Shown here one piece after another: positions 8,168 through 17,351 of a DNA stretch of 64,000 nucleotides. Under the pieces are notes generated by a model that was given only the letters and a program-made list of their open reading frames with translations, searched no databases and was not told the DNA's origin. The stretch is from Rhizobiales bacterium Ga0077545. Its GTDB lineage: Bacteria; Pseudomonadota; Alphaproteobacteria; Rhizobiales; Methylopilaceae. The position numbers and the translations under genes were made by a program. Numbering within the stretch: the first letter of the stretch is position 1; every line of letters starts with the position of its first letter. Location of the stretch: assembly GCA_001464335.1 (NCBI GenBank), contig LNEV01000017.1:62001-126000 (forward strand), given 5' to 3'.

Positions 8168-9469
8168 ATGCTCAATATCTTTGGATCCATCGCGAAAGGC
8201 GCGACCGCTTTCGCCGCCGCCTCGCTGGTGGCCGGCGGTCTTTCGGCCGCGTCAGCACAGGACACGATCAAGGTCGGCGTGCTGCATTCGTTGTCCGGCA
8301 CGATGGCGATTTCCGAAACCACGTTGAAGGACACGGTTCTGTTCCTCATCGACGAGCAGAACAAGAAGGGTGGCGTGCTCGGCAAGAAGCTCGAAGCGGT
8401 CGTCGTCGACCCGGCATCGAACTGGCCGCTGTTCGCCGAGAAGGCGCGCGAGCTCATCGCGCAGGAAAAGGTCGCGGTCGTGTTCGGCTGCTGGACCTCG
8501 GTGTCCCGCAAATCGGTTCTTCCGGTCTTCAAGGAACTCAACTCGATCCTCTTCTACCCCGTTCAGTACGAGGGCGAGGAAAGCGAGCGCAACGTCTTCT
8601 ACACCGGCGCCGCCCCGAACCAGCAGGCCATCCCGGCCGTCGATTACCTGATGAGCGAAGACGGCGGCTCGGTGAAGCGCTGGGTTCTTGCCGGTACGGA
8701 CTATGTCTATCCGCAGACCACCAACAAGATCCTCCAGGCCTATCTGAAGTCCAAGGGCGTGGCGGACGAAGACATCATGATCAACTACACGCCGTTCGGT
8801 CATTCCGACTGGCAGACCATCGTCTCCGACATCAAGAAGTTCGGCTCGGCTGGCAAGAAGACCGCCGTTGTCTCGACCATCAACGGTGACGCCAATGTGC
8901 CGTTCTACAAGGAATTGTCGAACCAGGGCGTCAAGGCGACCGACATCCCGGTCGTTGCGTTCTCGGTCGGTGAGGAAGAGCTCGCCGGCATCGACACCAA
9001 GGACCTCGTCGGCCATCTCGCCGCGTGGAACTACTTCCAGTCCGTCGACGATCCGGCCAATGCCGAATTCATCAAGAGCTGGCAGGCCTTCACCAAGAAC
9101 GACAAGCGCGTGACCAACGATCCGATGGAAGCCACCGTCATCGGCTTCAACATGTGGGTCAAGGCCGTCGAGAAGGCCGGCACCGTGGACGTCGACAAGG
9201 TCATCGACACCCTGCCCGGCACCGAAGTTGCGAACCTGACCGGCGGCACCTCCAAAATGCTGCCGAACCACCACCTGACCAAGCCGGTCCTCATCGGCGA
9301 GATCAAGGCGGACGGCCAGTTCGACGTGGTGTGGGAAACCGAGGACCTCGTTCCCGGCGACGCCTGGACGGACTTCCTCCCCGGCTCCAAGGAGCTTGAG
9401 GCCGACTGGGTCGATCTGAAGTGCGGTAACTACAACACCGAGACCAAGAAGTGCGGCGCGGCCTCGTAA
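8168..9469 (+). CDS. urtA: Urea ABC transporter, substrate-binding protein UrtA
   Basis: The 433-residue precursor has a signal peptide (about residues 1-29, cleaving after ASAQ) and the type I periplasmic binding fold of the amide/urea branch of branched-chain amino-acid binding proteins. Characteristic stretches are GVLHSLSGTMAISE, FGCWTSVSRKSVLPVF and FYPVQYEGEE. UrtA binds urea in the periplasm and delivers it to UrtBC. The ATG at 8168 has AATGGAGAGG ending 7 bases upstream and places the signal sequence at the very N terminus; the in-frame ATG at 8153 would overlap that ribosome site. A perfect hairpin follows the gene, which may set a higher level of this binding protein than of the membrane parts. 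Confidence 0.96.
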   Translation: MLNIFGSIAKGATAFAAASLVAGGLSAASAQDTIKVGVLHSLSGTMAISETTLKDTVLFLIDEQNKKGGVLGKKLEAVVVDPASNWPLFAEKARELIAQEKVAVVFGCWTSVSRKSVLPVFKELNSILFYPVQYEGEESERNVFYTGAAPNQQAIPAVDYLMSEDGGSVKRWVLAGTDYVYPQTTNKILQAYLKSKGVADEDIMINYTPFGHSDWQTIVSDIKKFGSAGKKTAVVSTINGDANVPFYKELSNQGVKATDIPVVAFSVGEEELAGIDTKDLVGHLAAWNYFQSVDDPANAEFIKSWQAFTKNDKRVTNDPMEATVIGFNMWVKAVEKAGTVDVDKVIDTLPGTEVANLTGGTSKMLPNHHLTKPVLIGEIKADGQFDVVWETEDLVPGDAWTDFLPGSKELEADWVDLKCGNYNTETKKCGAAS

Positions 9470-9493
9470 CCTTGCGAGTGTCCTGACGCCCTT

Positions 9494-9520
9494 GGGGAGG
9501 CCGCGTGCGGCGGCCTCCCC
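9494..9520 (+). promoter_or_regulatory. Perfect intercistronic hairpin between urtA and urtB
   Basis: GGGGAGGCCGC (9494-9504) and its exact complement GCGGCCTCCCC (9510-9520) form an 11-bp GC-rich stem with a 5-base loop. There is no T run after it, so it is not a strong intrinsic terminator. Its position just after the binding-protein gene fits an mRNA-stabilising or partial-termination element that would raise UrtA relative to UrtB-E. Confidence 0.7.
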
Positions 9521-9576
9521 GCCTTTCCGACCGGACGATGCAACCGGGATTTCCGATGCCCGGATTTTGGACCCCG

Positions 9577-11190
9577 ATGACGCTCGCACCTTTCCGGCGC
9601 CTCGCGCTGACTTTGCTGATAGCCCTTGCCTGCCTGTCCTCGCCCCCCGGCGCGCGCGCCGACGCGGTGGACGATGCGCTGGCTCTTTTCACGACCGACA
9701 AATTCAACGACACCGCCACGGGTATTCAGGCCCTCGCCACGTCGGGCCACGACAACGCGCTGACGATCCTGCGCGCGATGACCGACGGCAGGCTCTTCTA
9801 CGATCCGGCCGGGAAGACCGTGTTCTATCGCGACGCGCAGAGCGCGCTTTTCGACGCGAAGACCGGCGCTGCGGCCGCCGCCGAACCCGCCGGCTTGAAA
9901 GCCGTGCGCCTCAACAACCGGTTGCGCACAGCGCTCGAAGCCGCGCGCGGCGGCCTTGCTCTGATGGACCCCGACCCCGACCGCCGCCGCACCGCCGCCG
10001 AAGCCGTGTTCCGCTCGCGCGACGCCAATGCCCTGCCCACGCTGACCACAGCCATCGGCGAGGAAAAGGACACCCGCGTCAGAACGGAAATGGAGCGCGC
10101 GAGAGCCGCCATCCTCCTGACGTCTTCGGGTGTCGCCGAGGAGGAGCGTCTCGCCGCAGTCGACACGATTTCCGGGCGCGCGACCGCGGAATCCGCGGCC
10201 CTTCTGCGCTCCCTGCCCGCCGACACACCGCAAGGCGTGCAGGAAGCGGCCGAGGCCGCCGTGACAATCATCGAAGGCAAGCTCGCCTTCCTCGCGGCAT
10301 TCCAGAACGTGCTCTACGGCGTCTCGCTCGGGTCGGTCCTGCTGCTCGCCGCCGTCGGCCTTGCCATCACCTTCGGCCAGATGGGCGTCATCAACATGGC
10401 GCATGGCGAAATGGTGATGATCGGCGCGTACACGACCTTCATGGTGCAGGACATCATCCGCAACGCAGCGCCCTATCTGTTCGACTATTCGCTGTTCATC
10501 GCCGTTCCCGCGGCCTTCATCGTGGCCGGTGCCGTCGGCATCGCCATCGAGCGCAGCGTCATCCGCTTTTTATACGGACGTCCGCTCGAAACCCTGCTCG
10601 CCACATGGGGCATTTCGCTGATCCTCCAGCAGGCGGTGCGCTCCATCTTCGGCCCGACCAACCGCGAGGTCGGCACGCCGAGCTGGATGTCCGGCTCGCT
10701 CGACTTCATGGGCCTGTCGCTGACCTACAACCGCATCGCCATCATCGTCTTCGCGCTGATGGTGTTCGTCGCGCTGCTGCTCGTTCTGAAGAAAACCGCG
10801 CTCGGCCTTCAGGTCCGCGCGGTCACGCAGAACCGCCGCATGGCAGCGGCGATGGGCATCCGCACCGACTGGATCGACGCCATGACCTTCGGCCTTGGCT
10901 CGGGCGTTGCCGGAATGGCGGGCGTCGCGCTGAGCCAGATCGACAACGTCTCGCCCAATCTCGGCCAGGGCTACATCATCGACAGCTTCATGGTCGTCGT
11001 GTTCGGCGGGGTCGGCAATCTCTGGGGCACGCTCGTCGGGGCGCTGACGCTCGGCGTCGCCAACAAATTCCTCGAACCCTATGCGGGCGCGGTGCTCGGC
11101 AAGATCCTGCTTCTCGTCGCCATCATCCTGTTCATCCAGAAGCGTCCGCGCGGGCTGTTCGCCCTCAAGGGCCGGGCGGTGGAGGCATGA
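9577..11190 (+). CDS. urtB: Urea ABC transporter, permease UrtB with periplasmic N-terminal domain
   Basis: This permease carries a signal-like segment (PFRRLALTLLIALACLSS), then about 200 residues of alanine-rich helical repeats typical of UrtB, and then a LivH-type membrane domain from about YGVSLGSVLLLAAVGLAITFGQMGV onward. FGGVGNLWGTLVGALTLG near the end is the usual loop for the ATPase. It forms the urea channel with UrtC. The start is uncertain: ATGs at 9538, 9556 and 9577 are all in frame. The upstream GTG (9505) is rejected because it lies in the loop of the hairpin. The last codon overlaps urtC (ATGA). Confidence 0.93.
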   Translation: MTLAPFRRLALTLLIALACLSSPPGARADAVDDALALFTTDKFNDTATGIQALATSGHDNALTILRAMTDGRLFYDPAGKTVFYRDAQSALFDAKTGAAAAAEPAGLKAVRLNNRLRTALEAARGGLALMDPDPDRRRTAAEAVFRSRDANALPTLTTAIGEEKDTRVRTEMERARAAILLTSSGVAEEERLAAVDTISGRATAESAALLRSLPADTPQGVQEAAEAAVTIIEGKLAFLAAFQNVLYGVSLGSVLLLAAVGLAITFGQMGVINMAHGEMVMIGAYTTFMVQDIIRNAAPYLFDYSLFIAVPAAFIVAGAVGIAIERSVIRFLYGRPLETLLATWGISLILQQAVRSIFGPTNREVGTPSWMSGSLDFMGLSLTYNRIAIIVFALMVFVALLLVLKKTALGLQVRAVTQNRRMAAAMGIRTDWIDAMTFGLGSGVAGMAGVALSQIDNVSPNLGQGYIIDSFMVVVFGGVGNLWGTLVGALTLGVANKFLEPYAGAVLGKILLLVAIILFIQKRPRGLFALKGRAVEA

Positions 11191-12323
11191 TCCTGCGCAA
11201 CATCGACCGCACCGGCTGGATCTTCCTCGTCTGCGTCGTGGCGCTCGGGGTTCTCGTTCCGGTGCTGAACCTCGCCGTTCCGGCAGGCTCGTTCTTCCAC
11301 ATCCCCGATTATCTCGTCCCACTCATCGGCAAATATCTCTGCTTCGCGCTGCTCGCGATCTCGATCGATCTGATCTGGGGCTATGCGGGCATTCTGTCGC
11401 TCGGCCACGGCGCGTTCTTTGCGCTTGGCGGCTATGCGATGGGTATGTACCTGATGCGCCAGATTGGTCCGCGCGGCGTTTATGCCGATCCGGTTCTGCC
11501 GGACTTCATGGTGTTCCTGAACTGGAAGGAGCTGCCGTGGTTCTGGCAGGGCTTCGACATGTTCTGGTACGCAGCGATCTGGGTGCTGCTCGCGCCCGGC
11601 CTGCTCGCCTTCGTGTTCGGCTGGTTCGCCTTCCGCTCGCGCGTGACGGGCGTGTACCTCTCGATCATCACGCAGGCCATGACGTTCGCGCTGATGCTCG
11701 CCTTCTTCCGCAACGATATGGGTTTCGGCGGCAATAACGGCTTCACCGACTTCAAGGACATACTGGGCTTCAACATCCAGGCGGGCGAGACCCGCGCGGT
11801 CCTGTTCTTCCTGTCGGCCATGTCGCTCGCGGGCGGGTATCTCCTCTGCCGCTGGATCGTGACCTCGAAACTCGGCAAGGTTCTGGTCGCCGTGCGCGAT
11901 GCGGAAAGCCGCACGCGCTTCATCGGCTACCGGGTCGAAAACTACAAACTCTTCGTCTTCACATTGTCGGCCATGATCGCCGGGATCGCGGGCGCGCTGT
12001 ATGTGCCGCAGGTCGGCATCATCAACCCGTCTGAATTCACCCCCGCGAACTCCATCGAAAGCGTGATCTGGGTCGCGGTCGGCGGGCGCGGCACTCTGGT
12101 TGGTGCGGCCATCGGCGCGCTCACCGTCAACGCCGGCAAGACTTGGTTCACGGGCGTTCTGCCGGATATGTGGCTGTTTGCCCTCGGCGGCCTCTTCGTT
12201 TTGGTGACCTTGTTCCTGCCCAAAGGCATTCTCGGCACGATCAACAGCGGCTGGGAGAAGACGCGGCGCAAATTCCGTTCGGACGGCTCCGTGCCGTCGG
12301 GCGTTCCCGACGCGGCGGAGTAA
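11187..12323 (+). CDS. urtC: Urea ABC transporter, permease UrtC
   Basis: The 378-residue protein is a LivM-type permease with about ten hydrophobic segments. YLCFALLAISIDLIWGYAG followed by LSLGHGAFFALGGYAMGMYL is the family signature, and VIWVAVGGRGTLVGAAIGA near the end is the conserved coupling region. The FMVFLNWKELPWFWQGFD insert is typical of UrtC as opposed to LivM. The ATG at 11187 overlaps the urtB stop (ATGA), so the pair is translationally coupled. UrtD begins 5 bases after its stop. Confidence 0.95.
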   Translation: MILRNIDRTGWIFLVCVVALGVLVPVLNLAVPAGSFFHIPDYLVPLIGKYLCFALLAISIDLIWGYAGILSLGHGAFFALGGYAMGMYLMRQIGPRGVYADPVLPDFMVFLNWKELPWFWQGFDMFWYAAIWVLLAPGLLAFVFGWFAFRSRVTGVYLSIITQAMTFALMLAFFRNDMGFGGNNGFTDFKDILGFNIQAGETRAVLFFLSAMSLAGGYLLCRWIVTSKLGKVLVAVRDAESRTRFIGYRVENYKLFVFTLSAMIAGIAGALYVPQVGIINPSEFTPANSIESVIWVAVGGRGTLVGAAIGALTVNAGKTWFTGVLPDMWLFALGGLFVLVTLFLPKGILGTINSGWEKTRRKFRSDGSVPSGVPDAAE

Positions 12324-12328
12324 AGACC

Positions 12329-13105
12329 ATGAACCAGCCCGTCCCGCAGCATGGCCTGCCGACACTCACCCCGACGCTTCTTTACCTCGACGACGTCACC
12401 GTCTCCTTCGACGGTTTCAAGGCGCTGAACGGCCTGTCGCTCGCGGTCGACGAATCCGAGATGCGCGCCATCATCGGCCCGAACGGCGCCGGCAAGACCA
12501 CCATGATGGATGTCATTACCGGAAAGACACGCCCCAATTCCGGCACTGCCCTGTTCAACGGAAAGCACGATCTGACGAAGCTCGACGAGGCGCAGATCGC
12601 GACGCTCGGCATCGGCCGCAAATTCCAGACGCCAACCGTGTTCGACATGCACAGCGTGGAAGACAACATCCTGCTCGCGCTGAAAGCCGACCGCAAACCC
12701 TTCGCCGCCCTGTTCTCGCGCCGCACGGCGAACGAAAAGGAGCGCATCGACGCGCTTCTTGAGCGCATCCGCCTCAAGGACCACCGCGCCCGCAAAGCCT
12801 CCGAACTCAGCCACGGCCAGAAGCAATGGCTCGAAATCGGCATGCTGCTCGCGCAGGAGCCGCGCGTACTTCTCGTCGACGAACCCGCCGCCGGAATGAC
12901 CGATCAGGAAACCGCCGACACCGCCGATCTTCTGCGCGAGATTGCCGAAACACGCTCGGTCATCGTGGTCGAGCACGACATGGTGTTCGTGAGGGATCTC
13001 GGCGTGAAGGTGACGTGTCTGCACGAAGGCTCGGTGCTGGCCGAAGGCACGCTCGATCAGGTCTCGGCCGACGAGCGGGTCATCGAAGTCTATCTGGGGC
13101 GCTGA
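12329..13105 (+). CDS. urtD: Urea ABC transporter, ATP-binding protein UrtD
   Basis: The 258-residue ATPase is of the LivG type. It has the Walker A GPNGAGKT, the IGRKFQTPTVF Q-loop stretch usual in UrtD, the signature ELSHGQKQWLEIGMLL, Walker B VLLVDEPAAGM and the switch histidine in VVEHDMVFV. It energises urea import at the inner membrane together with UrtE. The ATG at 12329 is 5 bases after the urtC stop; the frame is open further upstream, but only through urtC. UrtE starts 1 base after its stop. Confidence 0.95.
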   Translation: MNQPVPQHGLPTLTPTLLYLDDVTVSFDGFKALNGLSLAVDESEMRAIIGPNGAGKTTMMDVITGKTRPNSGTALFNGKHDLTKLDEAQIATLGIGRKFQTPTVFDMHSVEDNILLALKADRKPFAALFSRRTANEKERIDALLERIRLKDHRARKASELSHGQKQWLEIGMLLAQEPRVLLVDEPAAGMTDQETADTADLLREIAETRSVIVVEHDMVFVRDLGVKVTCLHEGSVLAEGTLDQVSADERVIEVYLGR

Positions 13106-13106
13106 C

Positions 13107-13802
13107 ATGCTGACCGTCGACAACCTCTCGCTTCATTACGGCGCGGCACAGGCGCTCTACAACGTGTCCTTCACCGCAAAACCCGGCGAAGTGACCTGCG
13201 TTCTGGGCCGCAACGGCGTCGGCAAGACATCCCTGATGCGCGCCATTGTCGGCCATCGCTCCATTTCGGGCGGCAGCATCACGTTCGGCGACACGGATTT
13301 CACGCCGCTCCGCACCTTCCAGCGCGCCAAGCTCGGCCTCGCTTATGTGCCGCAGGGCCGCGAAATCTTCCCGCTGCTCACGGTGCGCGAGAACCTCGAA
13401 ACCGGTTATGCCCCGCTGCCGCGCGCCGAAAAGAACATCCCGGAGGAGATTTTCGAGCTGTTTCCGGTGCTGAAAAGCATGCTGCACCGGCGCGGCGGCG
13501 ATCTTTCCGGCGGCCAGCAGCAGCAGCTCGCCATCGGGCGCGCGCTCGTCACCCGCCCGAAACTGCTCGTCCTGGACGAGCCGACGGAGGGCATCCAGCC
13601 CTCGATCATCAAAGACATAGGTAGGGCAATCAGCTACTTGCGCGGCAAGGGAGACATGGCCATCGTGCTCGTCGAGCAATATTTCGACTTCGCACGCGAG
13701 CTTGCGGACCGCTTCATCGTGATGGAGCGCGGCGAGGTCGTGGAGGCGGGCGATAAAAAGGCGCTCGAAGGGGACGATGTACGCAACCGCCTGGTCTTCT
13801 GA
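13107..13802 (+). CDS. urtE: Urea ABC transporter, ATP-binding protein UrtE
   Basis: The 231-residue ATPase is of the LivF type: Walker A GRNGVGKT, Q-loop LAYVPQGREIFP, signature GDLSGGQQQQLAIGRAL, Walker B LLVLDEPTEGIQPSII, and the switch histidine position replaced by Gln in VLVEQYFDFA, as is normal for LivF/UrtE. It pairs with UrtD. The last 26 bases overlap the start of ureD, so uptake and enzyme genes form one continuous transcription unit. Confidence 0.95.
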   Translation: MLTVDNLSLHYGAAQALYNVSFTAKPGEVTCVLGRNGVGKTSLMRAIVGHRSISGGSITFGDTDFTPLRTFQRAKLGLAYVPQGREIFPLLTVRENLETGYAPLPRAEKNIPEEIFELFPVLKSMLHRRGGDLSGGQQQQLAIGRALVTRPKLLVLDEPTEGIQPSIIKDIGRAISYLRGKGDMAIVLVEQYFDFARELADRFIVMERGEVVEAGDKKALEGDDVRNRLVF

Positions 13803-14631
13803 AGCCTCGAGCGCGCCGCGCCGCCAGCGCGCGCATGGCACGCTCGGCTTCGAGGTCGCCGTTTCCGGTTCGACGACGCGCCCGGTCCGCATCGCCGAAA
13901 GCGGGCCATCGCGCATCAGATTGCCCAATGTCACCGGCACAACCCTCGAAGCCGTGATGATGAACACCGGCGGCGGCATTGCCTGCGGCGACCGGATGGA
14001 CATCGACGTCATCGCACGGTCCGGCGCCCGGCTCGTCATGACGACGCCCGCCGCTGAGCGCTGCTACAGATCGGACGGTCCGGTCTCGGCCGTCCATGCG
14101 CGGATGGATGTGGAAGACGGCGCCGATCTCGCCTGGTTCCCGCAGGAAACGATCCTTTACGATGAGGCGCGGCTGCGCCGCTCCTTCGAGGCCGATCTTT
14201 CCGGCACCGCCACATTGTCCATGTTCGAGGCCGTGATGTTCGGGCGCACCGCGCGCGGCGAGGAGATTTCGCGCGGCCTGTTCGAAGACCGCTGGCGCAT
14301 TCGCCGCGACGGCAAACTCATCTTCGCCGACACGCTGCGGCTGGACGGGCCGGTCTCGCATTTGCTCGCGCGCCGCGCCATCGCCAACGGTTCAAAGACG
14401 CTCGCGACCTTCCTCTACGCCGCGCCCGACGCCGAAGCGCGCATCGAGGAAGCGCGCGAAATGCTTGAAACCGCACCCGACCGCGCATCCTGCCTCGCCG
14501 CGGCCAGCGCATGGAGCGGCATTCTGACCGTGCGTTTTCTCGCGCCGGAGATTGCCGGTCTGCGCCGCGCGGCGATAGACTTCCTGACCCGCTTCCGGGG
14601 CACGCCCCTGCCCCGCGTCTGGCATAGCTGA
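13777..14631 (+). CDS. ureD: Urease accessory protein UreD
   Basis: The 284-residue protein is the scaffold of the UreDFG complex that loads nickel into apo-urease in the cytoplasm. Family features are MNTGGGIACGDRMDIDV, TTPAAERCYRS and WFPQETILYDEARLRR. The ATG at 13777 has AAGGGGACG directly upstream and lies inside urtE, in another frame, giving a 26-base overlap. Length is normal for UreD. It is separated by 14 bases from the fused structural gene ureAB. Confidence 0.94.
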   Translation: MYATAWSSEASSAPRRQRAHGTLGFEVAVSGSTTRPVRIAESGPSRIRLPNVTGTTLEAVMMNTGGGIACGDRMDIDVIARSGARLVMTTPAAERCYRSDGPVSAVHARMDVEDGADLAWFPQETILYDEARLRRSFEADLSGTATLSMFEAVMFGRTARGEEISRGLFEDRWRIRRDGKLIFADTLRLDGPVSHLLARRAIANGSKTLATFLYAAPDAEARIEEAREMLETAPDRASCLAAASAWSGILTVRFLAPEIAGLRRAAIDFLTRFRGTPLPRVWHS

Positions 14632-14645
14632 GAAGGACTTGAACC

Positions 14646-15266
14646 GTGAACCTCACACCGCGTGAGAAAGACAAGCTGCTGATCGCCATGGCCGCCGAAG
14701 TCGCCCGCAAGCGCCTCGCACGCGGGGTCAGGCTCAACCACCCGGAGGCCGTCGCGCTCATCACCGATTTCGTGGTCGAAGGCGCGCGTGACGGAAAAAC
14801 CGTCTCCGAACTGATGGAGGCGGGCGCCCATGTCCTGACGACCGATCAGGTCATGGACGGCATTTCGGAAATGATCCACGACATCCAGGTCGAGGCCACG
14901 TTCCCGGACGGCACCAAGCTCGTCACCGTGCATCACCCGATCCGCGGCGCCGCATCGGAGGATGTGCCCGGCAAGGTAACCGCGTTGCCCGGAGACATCG
15001 TTTTCAACGAAGGGGCCGAACGCGTGACCGTGTCCGTCGCCAACACCGGCGACCGCCCGATCCAGATCGGCAGTCATTACCATTTCTTCGAGGCCAATCC
15101 GGGCCTTCAGTTCGACCGCGACAAGACACGCGGAATGCGCCTCGACATCGCGCCCGGCACCGCCGTGCGCTTCGAGCCGGGCGCGAGCCGCGATGTCACG
15201 CTCGTGCCGCTCGGCGGCAAACGGGAAGTCTACGGCTTCCGGCAGGCGATCATGGGAGAACTCTGA
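14646..15266 (+). CDS. ureAB: Urease gamma-beta fusion subunit UreAB
   Basis: One 206-residue chain holds both small urease subunits. Residues 1 to about 100 are the gamma subunit ([51 protein letters not shown]). From about residue 105 comes the beta subunit ([35 protein letters not shown], ending [12 protein letters not shown]). In many bacteria these are separate ureA and ureB genes; a fused form is known, for example in Helicobacter. The GTG start at 14646 has AGAAGGAC about 8 bases upstream. Its TGA overlaps the ATG of the next gene (TGATG). Confidence 0.95.
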   Translation: MNLTPREKDKLLIAMAAEVARKRLARGVRLNHPEAVALITDFVVEGARDGKTVSELMEAGAHVLTTDQVMDGISEMIHDIQVEATFPDGTKLVTVHHPIRGAASEDVPGKVTALPGDIVFNEGAERVTVSVANTGDRPIQIGSHYHFFEANPGLQFDRDKTRGMRLDIAPGTAVRFEPGASRDVTLVPLGGKREVYGFRQAIMGEL

Positions 15267-15619
15267 TGCAGCAGATGCACTCCGGCGGCTGCCAGTGCGG
15301 CGCGGTGCGTTTTCAGGCGATCGCGGACACGGCCGAGAGCATTTCGTGCAATTGCTCGCGCTGCCGCAGACTGGGGCTTCTCCTCACCTTCACGCCGTCG
15401 TCCGCCTTCCGGCTGGAACAGGGCGAGGACAATCTGTCCGAATACAAGTTCAACAAGCATGTGATCTCGCATCTGTTCTGCAAGACCTGCGGCGTGCAGA
15501 GCTTTGCGCGCGGCGTCGGGCCGGACGGCTCGGAGATGATCGCGATCAATGCCCGCTGTCTTGACGGCGTCGATGCCGACACGATCAACCCGAAGAAATT
15601 CAACGGCGCCGCCGTCTGA
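15266..15619 (+). CDS. GFA-domain (CENP-V fold) zinc protein inside the urease operon
   Basis: The 117-residue protein has the seven cysteines of the glutathione-dependent formaldehyde-activating (GFA/CENP-V) fold: C9 and C11 in GGCQCGAV, C28, C30 and C33 in CNCSRC, and C72 and C75 in FCKTCG, enough for the usual two zinc sites. Family members include S-hydroxymethylglutathione synthase-like proteins, but many have no proven reaction, and this short form lacks support for a specific substrate. It is not a standard urease accessory gene. It overlaps ureAB by TGATG and is followed 13 bases later by ureC, so it is clearly part of the operon. Confidence 0.88.
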   Translation: MQQMHSGGCQCGAVRFQAIADTAESISCNCSRCRRLGLLLTFTPSSAFRLEQGEDNLSEYKFNKHVISHLFCKTCGVQSFARGVGPDGSEMIAINARCLDGVDADTINPKKFNGAAV

Positions 15620-15632
15620 GGAAAAGCTCCCG

Positions 15633-17351
15633 ATGTCGAAACCTTCTTCCCTTCCCCGCCAGGCCTATGCCGACATGTTCGGCCCGACCGTCGGCGACAA
15701 GGTGCGTCTCGCAGACACCTCGCTCGTGATCGAGATCGAGAAGGATTACACGACCTACGGCGAGGAGGTGAAATTCGGCGGCGGCAAGGTCATCCGCGAC
15801 GGCATGGGCCAGAGCCAGGTAACGAACGCCGAAGGCGCCGTCGACACCGTCATTACGAACGCGGTCGTCCTCGACCATTGGGGCGTGGTCAAGGGCGATG
15901 TCGGCATCAAGGGCGGGCGCATCCTCAAGATCGGCAAGGCGGGCAACCCCGATGTGCAGCCGGATGTCGACATCGTGGTCGGCCCGGGCACCGAGGTCAT
16001 CGCGGGCGAAGGCAAGATCCTGACGGCGGGCGGATTCGACACGCACATCCATTTCATCTGCCCGCAGCAGATCGAGGAGGCGCTGATGTCCGGCATCACC
16101 TCCATGCTCGGCGGCGGCACCGGCCCCGCAACGGGCACCTTCGCGACGACCTGCACCCCCGGCCCCTGGCATCTGGCGCGGATGATCGAGGCCGCGGACA
16201 GCTTCCCGATGAATCTCGGCTTTGCGGGCAAGGGCAACGCGTCCCTGCCGGGCGCGCTCATCGAAATGGTGCTCGGCGGCGCCTGCGCGCTGAAACTCCA
16301 CGAGGACTGGGGCACGACGCCGGCCGCCATCGACTGCTGCCTGTCGGTTGCGGACGAGCACGACGTTCAGGTGATGATCCACACCGACACGCTGAACGAA
16401 TCGGGCTTCGTGGAAGACACGATCGCCGCCTTCAAGGGCCGCACGATCCACGCCTTCCACACCGAGGGCGCGGGCGGCGGCCATGCGCCGGACATCATGA
16501 AGGTGGCGGGGCTCGACAATGTCCTGCCCTCCTCCACGAACCCGACGCGCCCCTTCACGAAGAACACGCTGGATGAGCATCTCGACATGCTGATGGTCTG
16601 CCATCATCTGTCGCCGTCCATACCGGAGGATCTTGCCTTCGCTGAAAGCCGCATTCGCAAGGAGACGATTGCGGCGGAGGACATCCTCCACGATCTCGGC
16701 GCGCTGTCGATGATGTCGTCCGACAGCCAGGCCATGGGCCGCGTCGGCGAGGTCATCATCCGCACCTGGCAGACCGCCTGCAAGATGAAGCAGCAGCGCG
16801 GACGCCTGGCCGAGGAGACCGGCGACAACGACAACATGCGCGTGCGCCGCTACATCGCCAAATACACGATCAACCCCGCCATCGCGCACGGCGTCTCGCG
16901 CCACATCGGCTCGATCGAGCCGGGCAAGTTGGCCGATCTCGTGCTCTGGACGCCCGCGTTCTTCGGCGTGAAGCCCGATCTCATCATCAAGGGAGGCGCC
17001 ATTGCGGCCGCCCCGATGGGCGATCCCAACGCCTCGATCCCGACGCCGCAGCCTGTCCATTACCGCCCGATGTTCGGCTCGTATGGACGCGCCGTTCAGT
17101 CGACCTCCCTCACCTTCGTCTCGAAATCCGCACTCGAAAACGGACTTCGCGACAAGCTCGGATCGCTGAAGGAATTCGTCGCGGTCGAGAATGTCCGCGC
17201 GGGCATCGGCAAGAAAAGCATGGTGCTGAACGACGCGACACCCGTCATCGAAATCGATCCCGAAACCTACGATGTGCGCGCCGACGGCCAGCTTCTCGTC
17301 TGCGAACCGGCCGAGAAACTTCCGATGGCACAGCGCTATTTCATGTTCTGA
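15633..17351 (+). CDS. ureC: Urease catalytic alpha subunit UreC
   Basis: The 572-residue protein hydrolyses urea to ammonia and carbamate in the cytoplasm. All nickel and catalytic residues are present: H138 and H140 (DTHIHF), the carbamylated lysine K221 (KLHEDWG), H250, H276 (HAFHTEG), the flap C323-H324 (MVCHHL) and D364 (SSDSQAMG). These stand four positions after the well-known Klebsiella numbering, which also supports the start. The ATG at 15633 has GAGGAAAAG upstream; the frame runs further back into the GFA gene but that extension is not urease-like. The stop overlaps the DUF6314 start (TGATG). Confidence 0.97.
   Translation: MSKPSSLPRQAYADMFGPTVGDKVRLADTSLVIEIEKDYTTYGEEVKFGGGKVIRDGMGQSQVTNAEGAVDTVITNAVVLDHWGVVKGDVGIKGGRILKIGKAGNPDVQPDVDIVVGPGTEVIAGEGKILTAGGFDTHIHFICPQQIEEALMSGITSMLGGGTGPATGTFATTCTPGPWHLARMIEAADSFPMNLGFAGKGNASLPGALIEMVLGGACALKLHEDWGTTPAAIDCCLSVADEHDVQVMIHTDTLNESGFVEDTIAAFKGRTIHAFHTEGAGGGHAPDIMKVAGLDNVLPSSTNPTRPFTKNTLDEHLDMLMVCHHLSPSIPEDLAFAESRIRKETIAAEDILHDLGALSMMSSDSQAMGRVGEVIIRTWQTACKMKQQRGRLAEETGDNDNMRVRRYIAKYTINPAIAHGVSRHIGSIEPGKLADLVLWTPAFFGVKPDLIIKGGAIAAAPMGDPNASIPTPQPVHYRPMFGSYGRAVQSTSLTFVSKSALENGLRDKLGSLKEFVAVENVRAGIGKKSMVLNDATPVIEIDPETYDVRADGQLLVCEPAEKLPMAQRYFMF

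Noticed and set aside
9505-9576. GTG start for urtB at 9505
   Set aside because: It lies in the loop of the perfect hairpin 9494-9520, and the following residues are not part of the export signal. Downstream ATGs are better.
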